Part shown: positions 1 through 9,215 of the stretch, one piece after another
How positions within the stretch are numbered: position 1 is the stretch's first letter
Layout: each line of letters begins with the position of its first letter
DNA from: Pseudomonas sp. GM78
Lineage (GTDB): Bacteria > Pseudomonadota > Gammaproteobacteria > Pseudomonadales > Pseudomonadaceae
Reading direction: 5' to 3'
Assembly (NCBI RefSeq): GCF_000282475.1
Contig: NZ_AKJF01000075.1
Span: forward strand, 36,633 to 100,632
Length of the DNA: 64,000 nt
Notes under the pieces: model-generated
Told to the model about the DNA's origin: nothing
The model's database searches: none
The model's input: only the letters and a program-made list of their open reading frames with translations
Program-made: the position numbers and the translations under genes

Positions 1-2
1 CC

Positions 3-2057
3 CTGGTCGATGTCGGCGACAAACTGCTGGTACTGGCTGAAGAGCTGGTTGAGTCGTGCCTGGCGCGCTACAGCCTGGAAGGTTCGGTCATCGCGACCAC
101 CGCGGGCAAGGCGCTGGAGCTGATCAACTTCCGTCACCCGTTCTACGACCGTCTGTCGCCTGTGTACCTGGCTGACTACGTCGAACTGGGCGCCGGCACC
201 GGCGTGGTTCACTCCGCCCCGGCCTACGGCGTGGACGACTTCGTGACCTGCAAGAAATACGGCATGGTCAACGACGACATCCTCAATCCGGTACAAAGCA
301 ATGGCGTCTACGCGACTTCGCTGGAATTCTTCGGCGGCCAGTTCATCTGGAAGGCCAACCCGGCCATCGTCGACAAGCTGACCGAAGTCGGCGCGCTGCT
401 GCACACCACCATCATCGAACACAGCTACATGCACTGCTGGCGCCACAAGACCCCGCTGATCTACCGCGCGACCGCGCAGTGGTTCATCGGCATGGACAAG
501 CAGCCGACCACTGGCGACACCCTGCGCCAGCGCTCGCTCAAAGCCATCGAAGAGACCCAGTTCGTACCGGCCTGGGGCCAAGCGCGCCTGCACTCGATGA
601 TCGCCAACCGTCCTGACTGGTGCATCTCCCGCCAGCGCAACTGGGGCGTGCCGATCCCGTTCTTCCTGAACAAGGAAAGCGGCGAGCTGCACCCACGCAC
701 CGTCGAGCTGATGGAAGAAGTCGCCAAGCGCGTCGAAGGCGAAGGCATCGAGGCCTGGTTCAAGCTGGACGCCGCCGAATTGCTGGGCGATGAAGCCCCA
801 CAGTACGACAAGATCAGCGACACCCTGGACGTCTGGTTCGATTCGGGCACCACGCACTGGCACGTCCTGCGCGGTTCGCACCCGATGGGCCACGAAAGCG
901 GTCCACGCGCCGACCTGTACCTGGAAGGTTCGGACCAGCACCGCGGCTGGTTCCACTCGTCGCTGCTGACCGGTTGCGCCATCGACAACCACGCTCCGTA
1001 CCGCGAGCTGCTGACACACGGTTTCACCGTTGACGAGTCCGGCCGCAAGATGTCCAAGTCGTTGGGCAACGTCATTGCACCGCAGAAAGTCAACGATACC
1101 TTGGGCGCCGATATCATGCGCCTGTGGGTCGCTTCTACCGACTACTCCGGCGAAATGGCAGTGTCCGAGCAGATCCTGCAGCGCAGTGCGGACGCCTATC
1201 GGCGTATCCGTAACACCGCGCGTTTCCTGCTCTCGAACCTGACCGGTTTCAACCCGGCCACCGACCTGCTGCCGGCCGAAGAAATGCTGGCGCTGGACCG
1301 TTGGGCCGTGGACCGCACCCTGCTGCTGCAACGCGAGCTGCAAGAGCACTACGGTGAATACCGCTTCTGGAACGTTTACTCCAAGATCCACAACTTCTGC
1401 GTGCAGGAGCTGGGCGGTTTCTACCTGGACATCATCAAGGACCGCCAGTACACCACGGGTGCCGACAGCAAGGCCCGTCGTTCGTGCCAGACCGCGCTGT
1501 TCCACATCTCCGAAGCGCTGGTGCGCTGGATCGCCCCGATCCTGGCGTTCACCGCCGACGAGCTGTGGCAATACCTGCCGGGCGAGCGCAACGAGTCCGT
1601 CATGCTCAACACCTGGTACGAAGGCCTGAGCGAACTGCCGGAAGGCTTCGAGCTGGGTCGCGCCTACTGGGACCGCATCATGGAAGTGAAGGTCGCGGTC
1701 AACAAAGAGATGGAAATCCAGCGTGCGGCCAAGGCCGTCGGTGGCAACCTGCAAGCCGAAGTGACGCTGTTCGCCGAAGAGGCGCTGACCGCCGACCTGG
1801 CCAAGCTGAGCAACGAGCTGCGTTTCGTGCTGATCACCTCCACCGCCAGCGTTGCGCCTTTTGTTCAGGCGCCAGCGGACGCGGTGGTCACCGAAGTCAG
1901 CGGCTTGAAGCTGAAAATCGTCAAGTCGGCCTTCGCCAAGTGCGCCCGTTGCTGGCACTGCCGTGAAGACGTCGGCGTGAACCCGGAGCATCCGGAAATC
2001 TGTGGCCGTTGCGTCGACAACATCAGCGGCGCGGGCGAGGTTCGTCATTATGCCTAA
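3..2057 (+). CDS. ileS: Isoleucyl-tRNA synthetase, 3' part (5' end outside window)
   Basis: This is the C-terminal 684 residues of cytoplasmic IleRS, which charges tRNA-Ile with isoleucine and hydrolyses mischarged valine. The open frame runs in from the left window edge. The fragment begins inside the CP1 editing domain (motif [12 protein letters not shown]). It contains the class I KMSKS signature (bases 1047-1061), the anticodon-binding alpha-helical region, and a C-terminal zinc finger with Cys pairs at about 1941-2013 (CARCWHC and ICGRC), as in full-length bacterial IleRS of about 940 residues. The stop codon overlaps the lspA start by 8 bases, so the two are translationally coupled. The ileS-lspA-fkpB-ispH order is standard for Pseudomonas. 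The reading is secure; only the start is missing. Confidence 0.97.
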   Translation: MVDVGDKLLVLAEELVESCLARYSLEGSVIATTAGKALELINFRHPFYDRLSPVYLADYVELGAGTGVVHSAPAYGVDDFVTCKKYGMVNDDILNPVQSNGVYATSLEFFGGQFIWKANPAIVDKLTEVGALLHTTIIEHSYMHCWRHKTPLIYRATAQWFIGMDKQPTTGDTLRQRSLKAIEETQFVPAWGQARLHSMIANRPDWCISRQRNWGVPIPFFLNKESGELHPRTVELMEEVAKRVEGEGIEAWFKLDAAELLGDEAPQYDKISDTLDVWFDSGTTHWHVLRGSHPMGHESGPRADLYLEGSDQHRGWFHSSLLTGCAIDNHAPYRELLTHGFTVDESGRKMSKSLGNVIAPQKVNDTLGADIMRLWVASTDYSGEMAVSEQILQRSADAYRRIRNTARFLLSNLTGFNPATDLLPAEEMLALDRWAVDRTLLLQRELQEHYGEYRFWNVYSKIHNFCVQELGGFYLDIIKDRQYTTGADSKARRSCQTALFHISEALVRWIAPILAFTADELWQYLPGERNESVMLNTWYEGLSELPEGFELGRAYWDRIMEVKVAVNKEMEIQRAAKAVGGNLQAEVTLFAEEALTADLAKLSNELRFVLITSTASVAPFVQAPADAVVTEVSGLKLKIVKSAFAKCARCWHCREDVGVNPEHPEICGRCVDNISGAGEVRHYA

Positions 2058-2562
2058 TGCCGCTGGCCGTTTCGGACGGCTGGGCTGGCTCTGGTTGAGC
2101 TTGCTGGTCCTGGTCATCGACCAGGCCAGCAAGTTTTACTTCGAGGGCAGGCTCGAGATGTATCAGCAAATCGTGGTAATCCCCGATTTGTTCAGCTGGA
2201 CCCTGGCCTACAACACCGGCGCGGCCTTTAGCTTCCTGGCCGACAGCTCCGGCTGGCAGCGCTGGCTGTTTGCCCTGATCGCCGTGGTGGTCAGTGCCGT
2301 GCTGGTGGTGTGGCTGAAGCGCCTGGGCCGCAACGAAACCTGGCTGGCCATTGCCTTGGCGCTGGTGCTGGGTGGTGCGCTGGGCAATCTGTACGACCGG
2401 ATCGCCCTTGGCCATGTGATCGATTTCATTCTGGTGCATTGGCAGGATCGCTGGCGCTTCCCGGCGTTCAACGTCGCCGACAGTGCGATTACCGTCGGTG
2501 CCATCATGCTGGCACTGGATATGTTCAAAAGTAAAAAGACCGGAGAAACCGTTCATGACTGA
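2050..2562 (+). CDS. lspA: Lipoprotein signal peptidase (signal peptidase II)
   Basis: Inner-membrane aspartyl protease of 170 residues that cleaves the signal peptide of prolipoproteins after Lgt has added diacylglycerol. Four hydrophobic helices are visible. The catalytic aspartates are D116 in the NLYDR motif and D144 in the FNVADS motif, and the early IDQ motif is also present. The ATG at 2050 was chosen over an upstream in-frame GTG because it gives the family's usual length and the common 8-base overlap with ileS. The gene's 3' end overlaps fkpB by 8 bases. BamD, encoded later in this window, would be one of its substrates. Confidence 0.97.
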   Translation: MPNAAGRFGRLGWLWLSLLVLVIDQASKFYFEGRLEMYQQIVVIPDLFSWTLAYNTGAAFSFLADSSGWQRWLFALIAVVVSAVLVVWLKRLGRNETWLAIALALVLGGALGNLYDRIALGHVIDFILVHWQDRWRFPAFNVADSAITVGAIMLALDMFKSKKTGETVHD

Positions 2563-3007
2563 ACAGGTATTGGCTGAGCAACGCATCGGCCAGAACACGG
2601 AAGTCACCTTGCATTTCGCATTGCGCCTGGAGAACGGCGACACGGTGGACAGCACCTTCGACAAGGCTCCGGCGACCTTCAAGGTCGGTGATGGCAACCT
2701 GTTGCCAGGTTTCGAAGCGGCACTGTTCGGTTTCAAGGCGGGCGACAAGCGTACACTGAGCATCGAGCCGGAAAACGCGTTCGGCCAGCCCAACCCGCAA
2801 AACGTGCAGATCATCCCGCGTTCGCAGTTCCAGGACATGGACCTGTCGCCAGGTTTGCTGGTGATCTTCAACGATGCGGCCAATACTGAATTGCCGGGTG
2901 TGGTCAAAGAATTCGATGACGCGCAAGTGACCATCGACTTCAACCATCCGCTGGCAGGCAAGACGCTGACCTTTGACGTGGAAATCATCTCCGTCAAAGC
3001 GCTGTAA
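2555..3007 (+). CDS. fkpB: FKBP-type peptidyl-prolyl cis-trans isomerase FkpB/SlpA
   Basis: Cytoplasmic FKBP-family prolyl isomerase and chaperone of 150 residues. The N-terminal FKBP half (LRLENGDTVDST, then LLPGFEAALFGFKAGDKRT) is followed by the insert-in-flap domain and the return strand ending TFDVEIISVKAL, as in SlpA/FkpB proteins. The start is the ATG overlapping the lspA stop, which gives the usual family length. It lies between lspA and ispH in the conserved cluster. Known FkpB proteins have modest isomerase activity; a physiological client cannot be read from the sequence. Confidence 0.93.
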   Translation: MTEQVLAEQRIGQNTEVTLHFALRLENGDTVDSTFDKAPATFKVGDGNLLPGFEAALFGFKAGDKRTLSIEPENAFGQPNPQNVQIIPRSQFQDMDLSPGLLVIFNDAANTELPGVVKEFDDAQVTIDFNHPLAGKTLTFDVEIISVKAL

Positions 3008-3025
3008 CTGACCGAATAAGGTCCA

Positions 3026-3117
3026 CTGTGGGAGCGAGCCTGCTCGCGAAAGCGTCATCACATTCAGCATAAATGTCGACTGACACACCGCTTTCGCGGG
3101 CAGGCTCGCTCCCACAG
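3026..3117. repeat. Inverted pair of REP elements (class A)
   Basis: Two near-perfect inverted copies of the Pseudomonas REP core (CTGTGGGAGCGAGCCTGCTC) at 3026-3054 and 3089-3117, separated by about 34 bases (a REPIN-like arrangement). It fills the fkpB-ispH gap. It can fold into a large hairpin and may damp transcription or stabilise the upstream mRNA. Confidence 0.9.
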
Positions 3118-3160
3118 TTTGGTTTTTCATTGTTTTCGCGCGCAAGACACGAGGCACAGC

Positions 3161-4108
3161 ATGCAAATCAAACTCGCCAATCCCCGTGGCTTCTGCGCCG
3201 GTGTGGACCGGGCGATCGAAATCGTCAACCGCGCCCTGGAGGTTTTCGGGCCGCCGATCTATGTGCGCCACGAAGTGGTCCACAACAAGTTTGTCGTCGA
3301 AGACCTGCGTAACCGCGGGGCAGTCTTCGTCGAGGAACTGGACCAGGTGCCGGACGACGTGATCGTTATCTTCAGTGCCCACGGCGTGTCCCAGGCCGTA
3401 CGGACCGAAGCTGCCGGCCGTGGCCTGAAAGTGTTCGACGCCACGTGCCCACTGGTCACCAAGGTGCACATCGAAGTCGCCCGATACAGCCGCGACGGTC
3501 GTGAATGCATCCTCATCGGCCACGCCGGTCATCCGGAAGTCGAAGGCACCATGGGCCAGTACGATGCCAGCAGTGGTGGTGCGATCTATCTGGTCGAAGA
3601 CGAAAAGGATGTTGCCGAACTGCAGGTGCGGAATCCGGAGAAACTGGCGTTCGTCACCCAGACGACCTTGTCCATGGACGATACCAGTCGCGTCATTGAC
3701 GCGCTGCGTACGCGTTTCCCGGCCATTGGCGGCCCGCGCAAGGACGACATCTGCTACGCCACGCAAAACCGCCAGGACGCGGTCAAGCAACTGGCTGACG
3801 AATGCGATGTGGTGCTGGTGGTTGGCAGTCCGAACAGCTCCAACTCCAATCGCCTGCGCGAACTCGCAGAACGCATGTCGACCCCGGCCTACCTGATCGA
3901 TGGTGCCGAGGACCTGGACAAGAGCTGGTTCGACGGTGTCGAGCGGATCGGCATCACCGCAGGCGCTTCCGCACCTGAAGTCCTGGTGCGTGGCGTGATT
4001 CAGCAATTGCAGGCCTGGGGCGCTACCGGTGCCGATGAGTTGGCCGGGCGTGAAGAGAACATCACGTTCTCCATGCCCAAAGAACTGCGGGTCCGTTCGC
4101 TGCTCTGA
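3161..4108 (+). CDS. ispH: 4-hydroxy-3-methylbut-2-enyl diphosphate reductase
   Basis: Iron-sulfur enzyme of 315 residues that performs the last step of the MEP isoprenoid pathway, reducing HMBPP to IPP and DMAPP in the cytoplasm. The three cluster cysteines are C12 (NPRGFCAG), C96 (FDATCPLV) and C198 (DDICYATQ). The substrate-binding HPEVEGT and the SSNSNRL motif are present. The ATG at 3161 matches the family N-terminus [10 protein letters not shown]; the frame remains open upstream only through REP sequence. It is convergent with fimT, whose stop is only 4 bases away. Confidence 0.97.
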   Translation: MQIKLANPRGFCAGVDRAIEIVNRALEVFGPPIYVRHEVVHNKFVVEDLRNRGAVFVEELDQVPDDVIVIFSAHGVSQAVRTEAAGRGLKVFDATCPLVTKVHIEVARYSRDGRECILIGHAGHPEVEGTMGQYDASSGGAIYLVEDEKDVAELQVRNPEKLAFVTQTTLSMDDTSRVIDALRTRFPAIGGPRKDDICYATQNRQDAVKQLADECDVVLVVGSPNSSNSNRLRELAERMSTPAYLIDGAEDLDKSWFDGVERIGITAGASAPEVLVRGVIQQLQAWGATGADELAGREENITFSMPKELRVRSLL

Positions 4109-4112
4109 ACCT

Positions 4113-4625
4113 TCAGGTCGCGCATAACGCCTGCGCGGTCTTCTCGCTGCGCAGGCTGACGCGACCGGTCCGGGCCAGCACCACCTGGTGTTGGCTCTGC
4201 GCCGCGCGTGCCGCGCACACATGCAATGTCCCTGCTTGAAAACCTCCGGACACCGGCTCCCCTAGTGGGCCGAACCGTACGGCAGTCCTGAGATACTGAT
4301 TGCCGAAAATCGCCACGCCCATGCCGCTGCGGCGCTCGACCAGCAGCGGATTGCCGGGGTCCTCGTGCCCCTTGCCGCTGACATCCAGAATGATCCGCCA
4401 GCCCTGGCTCCAGTCGTCGTTTATGCCGTGAACGACGACGGCCTGGCCGCGTGATATCGCTTCGCTTCTTGCACTGCGCAGGCCGCTGGCAAGTGACTTG
4501 GCTGCTTCCTCGCGATGGTTCGATTCTGCAAGCGTTGCGAACGCCGGATTGACCAGCAGAAGAACAATCCCGGCAATCGCGAGTCCCATAAGCAATTCGA
4601 TCAGACTGAAACCTTGCTCACGCAT
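4113..4625 (-). CDS. fimT: GspH/FimT-family minor pseudopilin
   Basis: A 170-residue type IV pilus minor pilin-like protein. It has a short basic leader, a PilD cleavage site (QG|FSLIELLMG, with Glu at mature position 5), one hydrophobic N-terminal helix and a GspH-type globular domain. The ATG at 4625 follows a strong GGGAGG ribosome site, so the longer upstream frame is not needed. It is transcribed away from the fimU operon; the two starts are 68 bases apart, leaving a compact divergent promoter region. FimT proteins elsewhere bind DNA during natural transformation. That role is inferred from the family and not seen here. It could also be an alternative FimU. Confidence 0.85.
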   Translation of the reverse strand: MREQGFSLIELLMGLAIAGIVLLLVNPAFATLAESNHREEAAKSLASGLRSARSEAISRGQAVVVHGINDDWSQGWRIILDVSGKGHEDPGNPLLVERRSGMGVAIFGNQYLRTAVRFGPLGEPVSGGFQAGTLHVCAARAAQSQHQVVLARTGRVSLRSEKTAQALCAT

Positions 4626-4693
4626 GAGATTTTCCTCCCTGGAATGTCCTGGCGTGTGCAAGCAGGTATAGCCGACGGCAGCAGAGGACAACG

Positions 4694-5167
4694 ATGGATC
4701 ATCGTACAAAAGGTTTCACGCTAATCGAGTTGTTGCTTGCGCTGTCGGTCTTCCTGGTCCTGATCACCTTGGCGGTCCCGGCCTTTATCCGTTCGACACA
4801 AGGCACCAGGGCCGACACCGAGATGGGGGATCTGCGGCGTTGCCTCAACTACGCCCGACTGCAAGCCATCGATCGCGGCGAGACCATCCGGATACGACCC
4901 ACGGCGGATGGACGTGTGTGGACAGGGGAGTTGTCGATCTATGAGGGTACGGGGACCCCGGCCAATGTATTGCGGGTTGTTCCAGCGATGAGCAGCGGTG
5001 CAACTCTGACGCTAACCTCGGGAGTGACGGCCATCGATTTCAATAATCTGGGCGGGCTGTCGTCACCCTCCACGGCAGTGGTGATCAGCTATGTGCTCGG
5101 AACGCAAAGCAGGACGCTGAATGTGTGTTTGAACGGACGAATTCTATTGGGTGGAAGTTGCGGATGA
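4694..5167 (+). CDS. fimU: Type IV pilus minor pilin FimU (GspH/FimT family)
   Basis: First gene of the minor pilin operon, 157 residues. The prepilin leader MDHRTKG is followed by FTLIELLLALSVFL, with the conserved Glu5, a hydrophobic helix and a GspH-like C-terminal domain (single Cys residues near the end: RRCL, NVCLNG, GSCG). FimU belongs to the priming complex FimU-PilV-PilW-PilX-PilE that starts pilus assembly and couples to PilY1. It overlaps pilV by 4 bases (ATGA). The symbol rests on position and on the order known from P. aeruginosa. Confidence 0.85.
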   Translation: MDHRTKGFTLIELLLALSVFLVLITLAVPAFIRSTQGTRADTEMGDLRRCLNYARLQAIDRGETIRIRPTADGRVWTGELSIYEGTGTPANVLRVVPAMSSGATLTLTSGVTAIDFNNLGGLSSPSTAVVISYVLGTQSRTLNVCLNGRILLGGSCG

Positions 5168-5613
5168 GGTCAAGGAGCAAGGGGGCCCAGGAGGGCATGA
5201 CGCTGATCGAGGTCCTGGTGGCGTTGCTGATTCTGGGCGTGGCGCTGTTGGGCGCGGCTGCCGTTCAATTGAATGCCTTGAAATACACCGACAGTGCGCG
5301 CATGACCAGCCAGGCCAGTTTTATCGCCTACGACATGCTGGATCGCATTCGCGCCAATGCGGCCGCCGATTACACGGTTACACCGCCGACCTCGGGCAAT
5401 CTCAACGTCGCCCGGGACCAGGACCTCTACGATTTCACCCAGAACATCGTCAATTTCGGTGGCGCCACGGCAACCGGCAGCATCTCCAAGAACCAGCGGG
5501 TGTACACCATCACCATCACCTGGGACGACTCGCGGGCCGCCAACAGCGCCGACTCACTGCGCAGTTTCGTCCTCACCAGTCGCGCGACTGTCGACCCGGT
5601 GGCCAATCCATGA
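5164..5613 (+). CDS. pilV: Type IV pilus modification protein PilV (minor pilin)
   Basis: A 149-residue minor pilin. Leader MRSRSKGAQEG, then MTLIEVLVALLILGVALLG: cleavage after Gly and Glu5 are conserved. The segment AAAVQLNALKYTDSARMTSQA is typical of the PilV N-terminal helix, followed by DMLDRIRAN. The start is the ATG inside the fimU stop (ATGA overlap). The longer upstream frame was rejected because it lies inside fimU. It is predicted to sit in the inner membrane before incorporation at the pilus tip complex. Confidence 0.9.
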   Translation: MRSRSKGAQEGMTLIEVLVALLILGVALLGAAAVQLNALKYTDSARMTSQASFIAYDMLDRIRANAAADYTVTPPTSGNLNVARDQDLYDFTQNIVNFGGATATGSISKNQRVYTITITWDDSRAANSADSLRSFVLTSRATVDPVANP

Positions 5614-6323
5614 GTCGCTGCAATCGCGGCTTCGGCCTGATCGAGTTGCTGATCGCCCTGGCGTTGAGCCTGGTCGTGGTACTGGGTGTGGTGCAGGTGT
5701 TCATCGCCGCGAAAAACACCTACATCAGCCAGAATGCCGCTGCGGCCATGCAGGAGGACGCGCGCTTCGTGCTGAGCAAGATGATCCAGGAAATCCGCAT
5801 GGTCGGCATGTTCGGCTGTCTGGGGACGATCACCGATGCCAGCAAAGAGGGCGACTTCGCTGCCAGCCAGATAACGCCGATCAGTTGGGAAAACACAGGC
5901 CTCAGGTTGACCCTGGTGACAGCGGACGTCGGCAACAATGGCGGGAAGCCCGCCTGGACGGTGGTTTCAGATTGTCGCAGCAGCGCGACGGCTTATACCG
6001 ACTTTCGCGCACCTGCTACGGGGCAACAGGCATTCCCCATCCGGCGCTTGATCTACAGCTTGAAGAACGATCAGCTGATGCTGGGTGTCGGCAGGGAAAA
6101 GCCGCTCGAGCAAGTGCTGGTGGATAACGTCAGTGCCTTCAACGTGAGCTTCGGTCTCGCCAGCTCGGCGTCCGATACGGCGGCTTCCAGTTACAGCAGC
6201 AATCCGTCGGACCCGGCACGCATCCGTAGCGTTCGCCTGAGCCTGACCCTCACCGACCCGAAGAAGCGGGTGAGCGACCAAACCTTCAACGTGGTTGCCG
6301 CTCTGCGCAACCGCCTGCCATGA
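5610..6323 (+). CDS. pilW: Type IV pilus minor pilin PilW
   Basis: A 237-residue minor pilin with leader MSRCNRG, cleavage before FGLIELLIALALSLVVVLG, and a PilW-type ectodomain (AAAMQEDARFVLSKMIQEIRMVGMFGC). It starts in an ATGA overlap with pilV and ends in an ATGA overlap with pilX, so translation is coupled throughout. It is part of the priming subcomplex with FimU, PilV and PilX. The C-terminal segment RIRSVRLSLTLTD is also typical of PilW. Confidence 0.9.
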   Translation: MSRCNRGFGLIELLIALALSLVVVLGVVQVFIAAKNTYISQNAAAAMQEDARFVLSKMIQEIRMVGMFGCLGTITDASKEGDFAASQITPISWENTGLRLTLVTADVGNNGGKPAWTVVSDCRSSATAYTDFRAPATGQQAFPIRRLIYSLKNDQLMLGVGREKPLEQVLVDNVSAFNVSFGLASSASDTAASSYSSNPSDPARIRSVRLSLTLTDPKKRVSDQTFNVVAALRNRLP

Positions 6324-6805
6324 AGGGCGGGTCGATGAGTGTATCCACAGGTTCCCAGCGCGGCATGGCGCTGCTGGTCAGCCTGGTATTCCTGTTGCTG
6401 CTGACGCTGATCGGCATTTCATCGATGCAGAACGCCACGCTGCAGGAAAAAATGGCCGGTAGCCTGGGCTTGCGCAACCAGTCGTTCCAGGCTGCCGAAG
6501 CGGTGCTGCGCGTGGGTGAAAGCGCGGTGCAGCTCGACAGTTATTCGTTGCCAGTGTGCAGCGGCACGACTCGGTGCGCACCGCCTGCCGAATCGGCGAC
6601 CCTCAACACGGCCGGGTTCAATTCCACCTCGGGGGTGACCTGGATCGCGTCCGGCAGCGGCTTCTATGGCGTGCAGAACATAGGCACCACCTCGGGGGCG
6701 GTGAACGTGCCGAGCAATACGTCGGCCACGTTGTACCGGGTGACCGCCGTGGGCATTGCCGGCACTTCGCGCAGCGTGGTGGAAAGCATTTATGCGAAGT
6801 ATTGA
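6320..6805 (+). CDS. pilX: Type IV pilus minor pilin PilX
   Basis: A 161-residue PilX-like protein. After a 15-residue basic leader comes G|MALLVSLVFLLLLTLIGIS. The hydrophobic helix lacks the usual Glu at mature position 5, as is common for PilX/GspK-type tip pilins. The ectodomain begins LQEKMAGSLGLRNQSFQAAE, a PilX hallmark. It overlaps pilW by 4 bases and pilY1 by 14 bases. PilX normally bridges the priming complex and PilY1. Confidence 0.88.
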   Translation: MKGGSMSVSTGSQRGMALLVSLVFLLLLTLIGISSMQNATLQEKMAGSLGLRNQSFQAAEAVLRVGESAVQLDSYSLPVCSGTTRCAPPAESATLNTAGFNSTSGVTWIASGSGFYGVQNIGTTSGAVNVPSNTSATLYRVTAVGIAGTSRSVVESIYAKY

Positions 6806-8744
6806 AAGGTGCGCGCCGCTGTGGAAATTGTTGAGCGGGGTCTTTTGCGCCTTGTTCCTGGCAGCTCCCGCCTTTGCCTTCACGCCTTCGGATTCGCCCT
6901 TGTTGTGCGCCGCCGGCTCTGGCGGCGGTGGTGTCGCCAGCGGCACCCGCTATTTCCAGACTCGTTACGACCCCAAGGACTGGCGCGGCACGATCAACGC
7001 CTACGGTTTCACCGCCAGTGGCACGGTCGATACCGCATCGGTGCTGTGGTCCACCGACACCGCCATCGTGCCGGGCGCTACGGCACCGACCTATCAATCC
7101 TGGAACAACCAGACCCACAGCGCCGTGACACTGGCCTTCGCCAGCTTTTCCGCAGCCCAGCAAGCCGTTCTCAACCAGGGCTTACCCAGCGGTATTACGG
7201 GCAGCGATCTGGTGGAGTGGAGCAAGGGCACCCACAAGGCCGGCCTGAAAGCGCGCAGTGTGTTGCTGGGCGATATCGTCAACTCACCGTTGGTCCTGGC
7301 GGCACCTTCGGATCAAACCGCCTCGGACTGGTCGGGGGACACCAGCTACAGCACCTACCTGGCCACCAAGGCGGCCAATATGAATGCCAGTCTGGTGGTC
7401 AACGCCAACGATGGGTTCGTCAGCGTCATCAATACCGGCAACGGTGCCCGGCGCTATGCCTACATGCCCTCCAGCGTGCTGCCGTCTTTGCGTTACATCG
7501 CCGATACCGCCTACATCAACGGCGCCAGCCACAAATTTCTGGTGGATGGCCAGGTGGGCGTGTTCGATGCTCAGTTGAACAGTGCGTGGAAAACCCTCGC
7601 ACTGGGCGGAACGGGAGCGGGTGGACGAACTTTTTATGCGCTGCAGCTGTTCGACGCGTCGGCGGGGAATGTCATCAAGGCCTTGTGGGAGATCAGCGCA
7701 CCGGCCGCTGCCAGTGCGGCGAACGCTTTCAATGATCTGGGTTATGCCTACGCCCGACCGGAGGTGGCACGCTTGGCGGATGGGCGCTGGGCTGTGTTCA
7801 TTGCCAACGGTTATGGCAGTCACTCAGGGGTGGCGGCGTTGTACGTGGTGGACATTCGTGACGGCAGCCTGATCAGGAAAATCGTGATCGACAGCCGCGA
7901 AACCACTAACGGCCTGTCTTCGGTGAAACTCAAGGTGAACGCGCAGAATGTGGTGCAGGCGGCCTATGGCGGCGACCTCAAGGGACGGCTCTGGAAGTTT
8001 GACCTGAGTGGCGCCACCCCGGACACCTGGGGCCTGGCCTTTGCCGGCAAACCGCTGTTTACCACCGCTGGTGGCGATACCCAGCCGATCACCGCGCAGC
8101 CGTTGCTGGCGGATAATGCCCTGGGTGGCAAGATGGTGTTTTTCGGCAGCGGGAAACTCAACGAGACGGCGGACAAGACCAACAAGGACCTGCAGGCGTT
8201 CTACGCGGTGTGGGACGCGAACGGCGGCTCCGGACAGATCACCACCTCCAGCCTGCAGGCCCAGGCGGTAACCGGGGTGTCGTCGGGAAGTTCGGGGCAG
8301 GTGATCACCACCACCCAGAGCGAGGTGACCTACCCGGCGCAAAAGGGCTGGTACTTGCCACTGGTGTATAACAGCGCGCTGACTGGTGAGCGGGTGGTCA
8401 ACGAGGCCAGCCTGGTGCTCGGACGGATCGTCTTCACCACGGCCAGCGTGGATACCACGGACCCTTGCGCCAGCTTTGGTACCGGCAAACTGGTCGAACT
8501 CGATGCGTTCAGCGGTAAGATGCTCAATTACGCGGTGCTCGACACCAACGGCGACGCAGTGGTCGACAGCACCGACACGCTGTCCAGCGGCGTGGTCTTT
8601 ACCGGCGGGATTCCGACCTTGAACGCCATCGTCAATGGCGCGACGCGCAAGATCGTGAACGATACCAGTGGCGGTATCTCCACGCTGGTGGAAAAATCCG
8701 GCGGCGGCGGGAGCCGCCGCATCATGTGGCGACAAATACAGTAA
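6792..8744 (+). CDS. pilY1: PilY1-type tip adhesin, short form lacking the N-terminal half
   Basis: A 650-residue secreted protein with a signal peptide (MRSIERC... to about AFA-FT at residue 30). It begins almost directly with the PilY1 beta-propeller region (YFQTRYDPKDWRGTINAYGF), followed by GDIVNSPLVLAAP, blades containing WKFDLSG, and a Ca-binding-like loop DTNGDAVVDSTD at residues 584-595. Full-length PilY1 proteins are about 1000-1200 residues with an N-terminal von Willebrand A-like domain. That part is missing, yet the reading frame, signal peptide and start (ATG 6792, overlapping pilX by 14 bases) look intact. It is therefore a natural short form and not a frameshift remnant. The likely role is tip assembly, with a mechanosensing role uncertain. 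Confidence 0.85.
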   Translation: MRSIERCAPLWKLLSGVFCALFLAAPAFAFTPSDSPLLCAAGSGGGGVASGTRYFQTRYDPKDWRGTINAYGFTASGTVDTASVLWSTDTAIVPGATAPTYQSWNNQTHSAVTLAFASFSAAQQAVLNQGLPSGITGSDLVEWSKGTHKAGLKARSVLLGDIVNSPLVLAAPSDQTASDWSGDTSYSTYLATKAANMNASLVVNANDGFVSVINTGNGARRYAYMPSSVLPSLRYIADTAYINGASHKFLVDGQVGVFDAQLNSAWKTLALGGTGAGGRTFYALQLFDASAGNVIKALWEISAPAAASAANAFNDLGYAYARPEVARLADGRWAVFIANGYGSHSGVAALYVVDIRDGSLIRKIVIDSRETTNGLSSVKLKVNAQNVVQAAYGGDLKGRLWKFDLSGATPDTWGLAFAGKPLFTTAGGDTQPITAQPLLADNALGGKMVFFGSGKLNETADKTNKDLQAFYAVWDANGGSGQITTSSLQAQAVTGVSSGSSGQVITTTQSEVTYPAQKGWYLPLVYNSALTGERVVNEASLVLGRIVFTTASVDTTDPCASFGTGKLVELDAFSGKMLNYAVLDTNGDAVVDSTDTLSSGVVFTGGIPTLNAIVNGATRKIVNDTSGGISTLVEKSGGGGSRRIMWRQIQ

Positions 8745-8758
8745 GCGAGAGTTGAGGC

Positions 8759-9160
8759 ATGCACAGATCCAACCGCGGTTTTACCCTGATCGAAATCATG
8801 ATCGTGATTGCGATCATCGGGATTGTCATGACCATCGCTGCGCCGAGCTTCACCGAATATCTCAATAAGGGGCGCCGCACTGAAGTGGCCGGCCTACTCT
8901 CCGAGCAGGCGCAGATCCTCGAACGCCACTATTCGAAGTCCAGCGTCTACTCCAACGCCACCGGCCTTAGCGCCGGCAACGACTACTACAGTATCACGCC
9001 GACCCTGACCGACCAGACGTTCCTGCTGACGGCAATACGCAAAAGCGGGACTGCCATGGCCGCTGACAAGTGTGGTGATTTCACCCTTACCAACACCGGT
9101 GTCAGAAGCATGGTCAATGCTACGGACGGCCTGACCACCAAGGATTGCTGGGGTCGCTGA
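8759..9160 (+). CDS. pilE: Type IV pilus minor pilin PilE
   Basis: A 133-residue minor pilin: leader MHRSNRG, cleavage before FTLIEIMIVIAIIGIVMTIA, Glu5 present, and a C-terminal disulfide region (DKCGDF...KDCWGR). It follows pilY1 by 14 bases with a ribosome site (GTTGAGG) and closes the operon. No pilY2 is present between pilY1 and pilE, unlike P. aeruginosa. PilE connects the minor pilin complex to major pilin. Confidence 0.9.
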   Translation: MHRSNRGFTLIEIMIVIAIIGIVMTIAAPSFTEYLNKGRRTEVAGLLSEQAQILERHYSKSSVYSNATGLSAGNDYYSITPTLTDQTFLLTAIRKSGTAMAADKCGDFTLTNTGVRSMVNATDGLTTKDCWGR

Positions 9161-9215
9161 GTTTCCTTTTCGGGCGTTCTTTGCGCCTCTGTCTATTTAA
9201 CGGTTGGATCTGAAC

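Noticed and set aside
3020-3120. REP pair as a rho-independent terminator of fkpB
   Set aside because: The stem is strong but no T run follows it. It is better read as a REP element.
2525-4222. A 565-codon minus-strand frame across fkpB and ispH
   Set aside because: It crosses two well-supported plus-strand genes with intact catalytic motifs.
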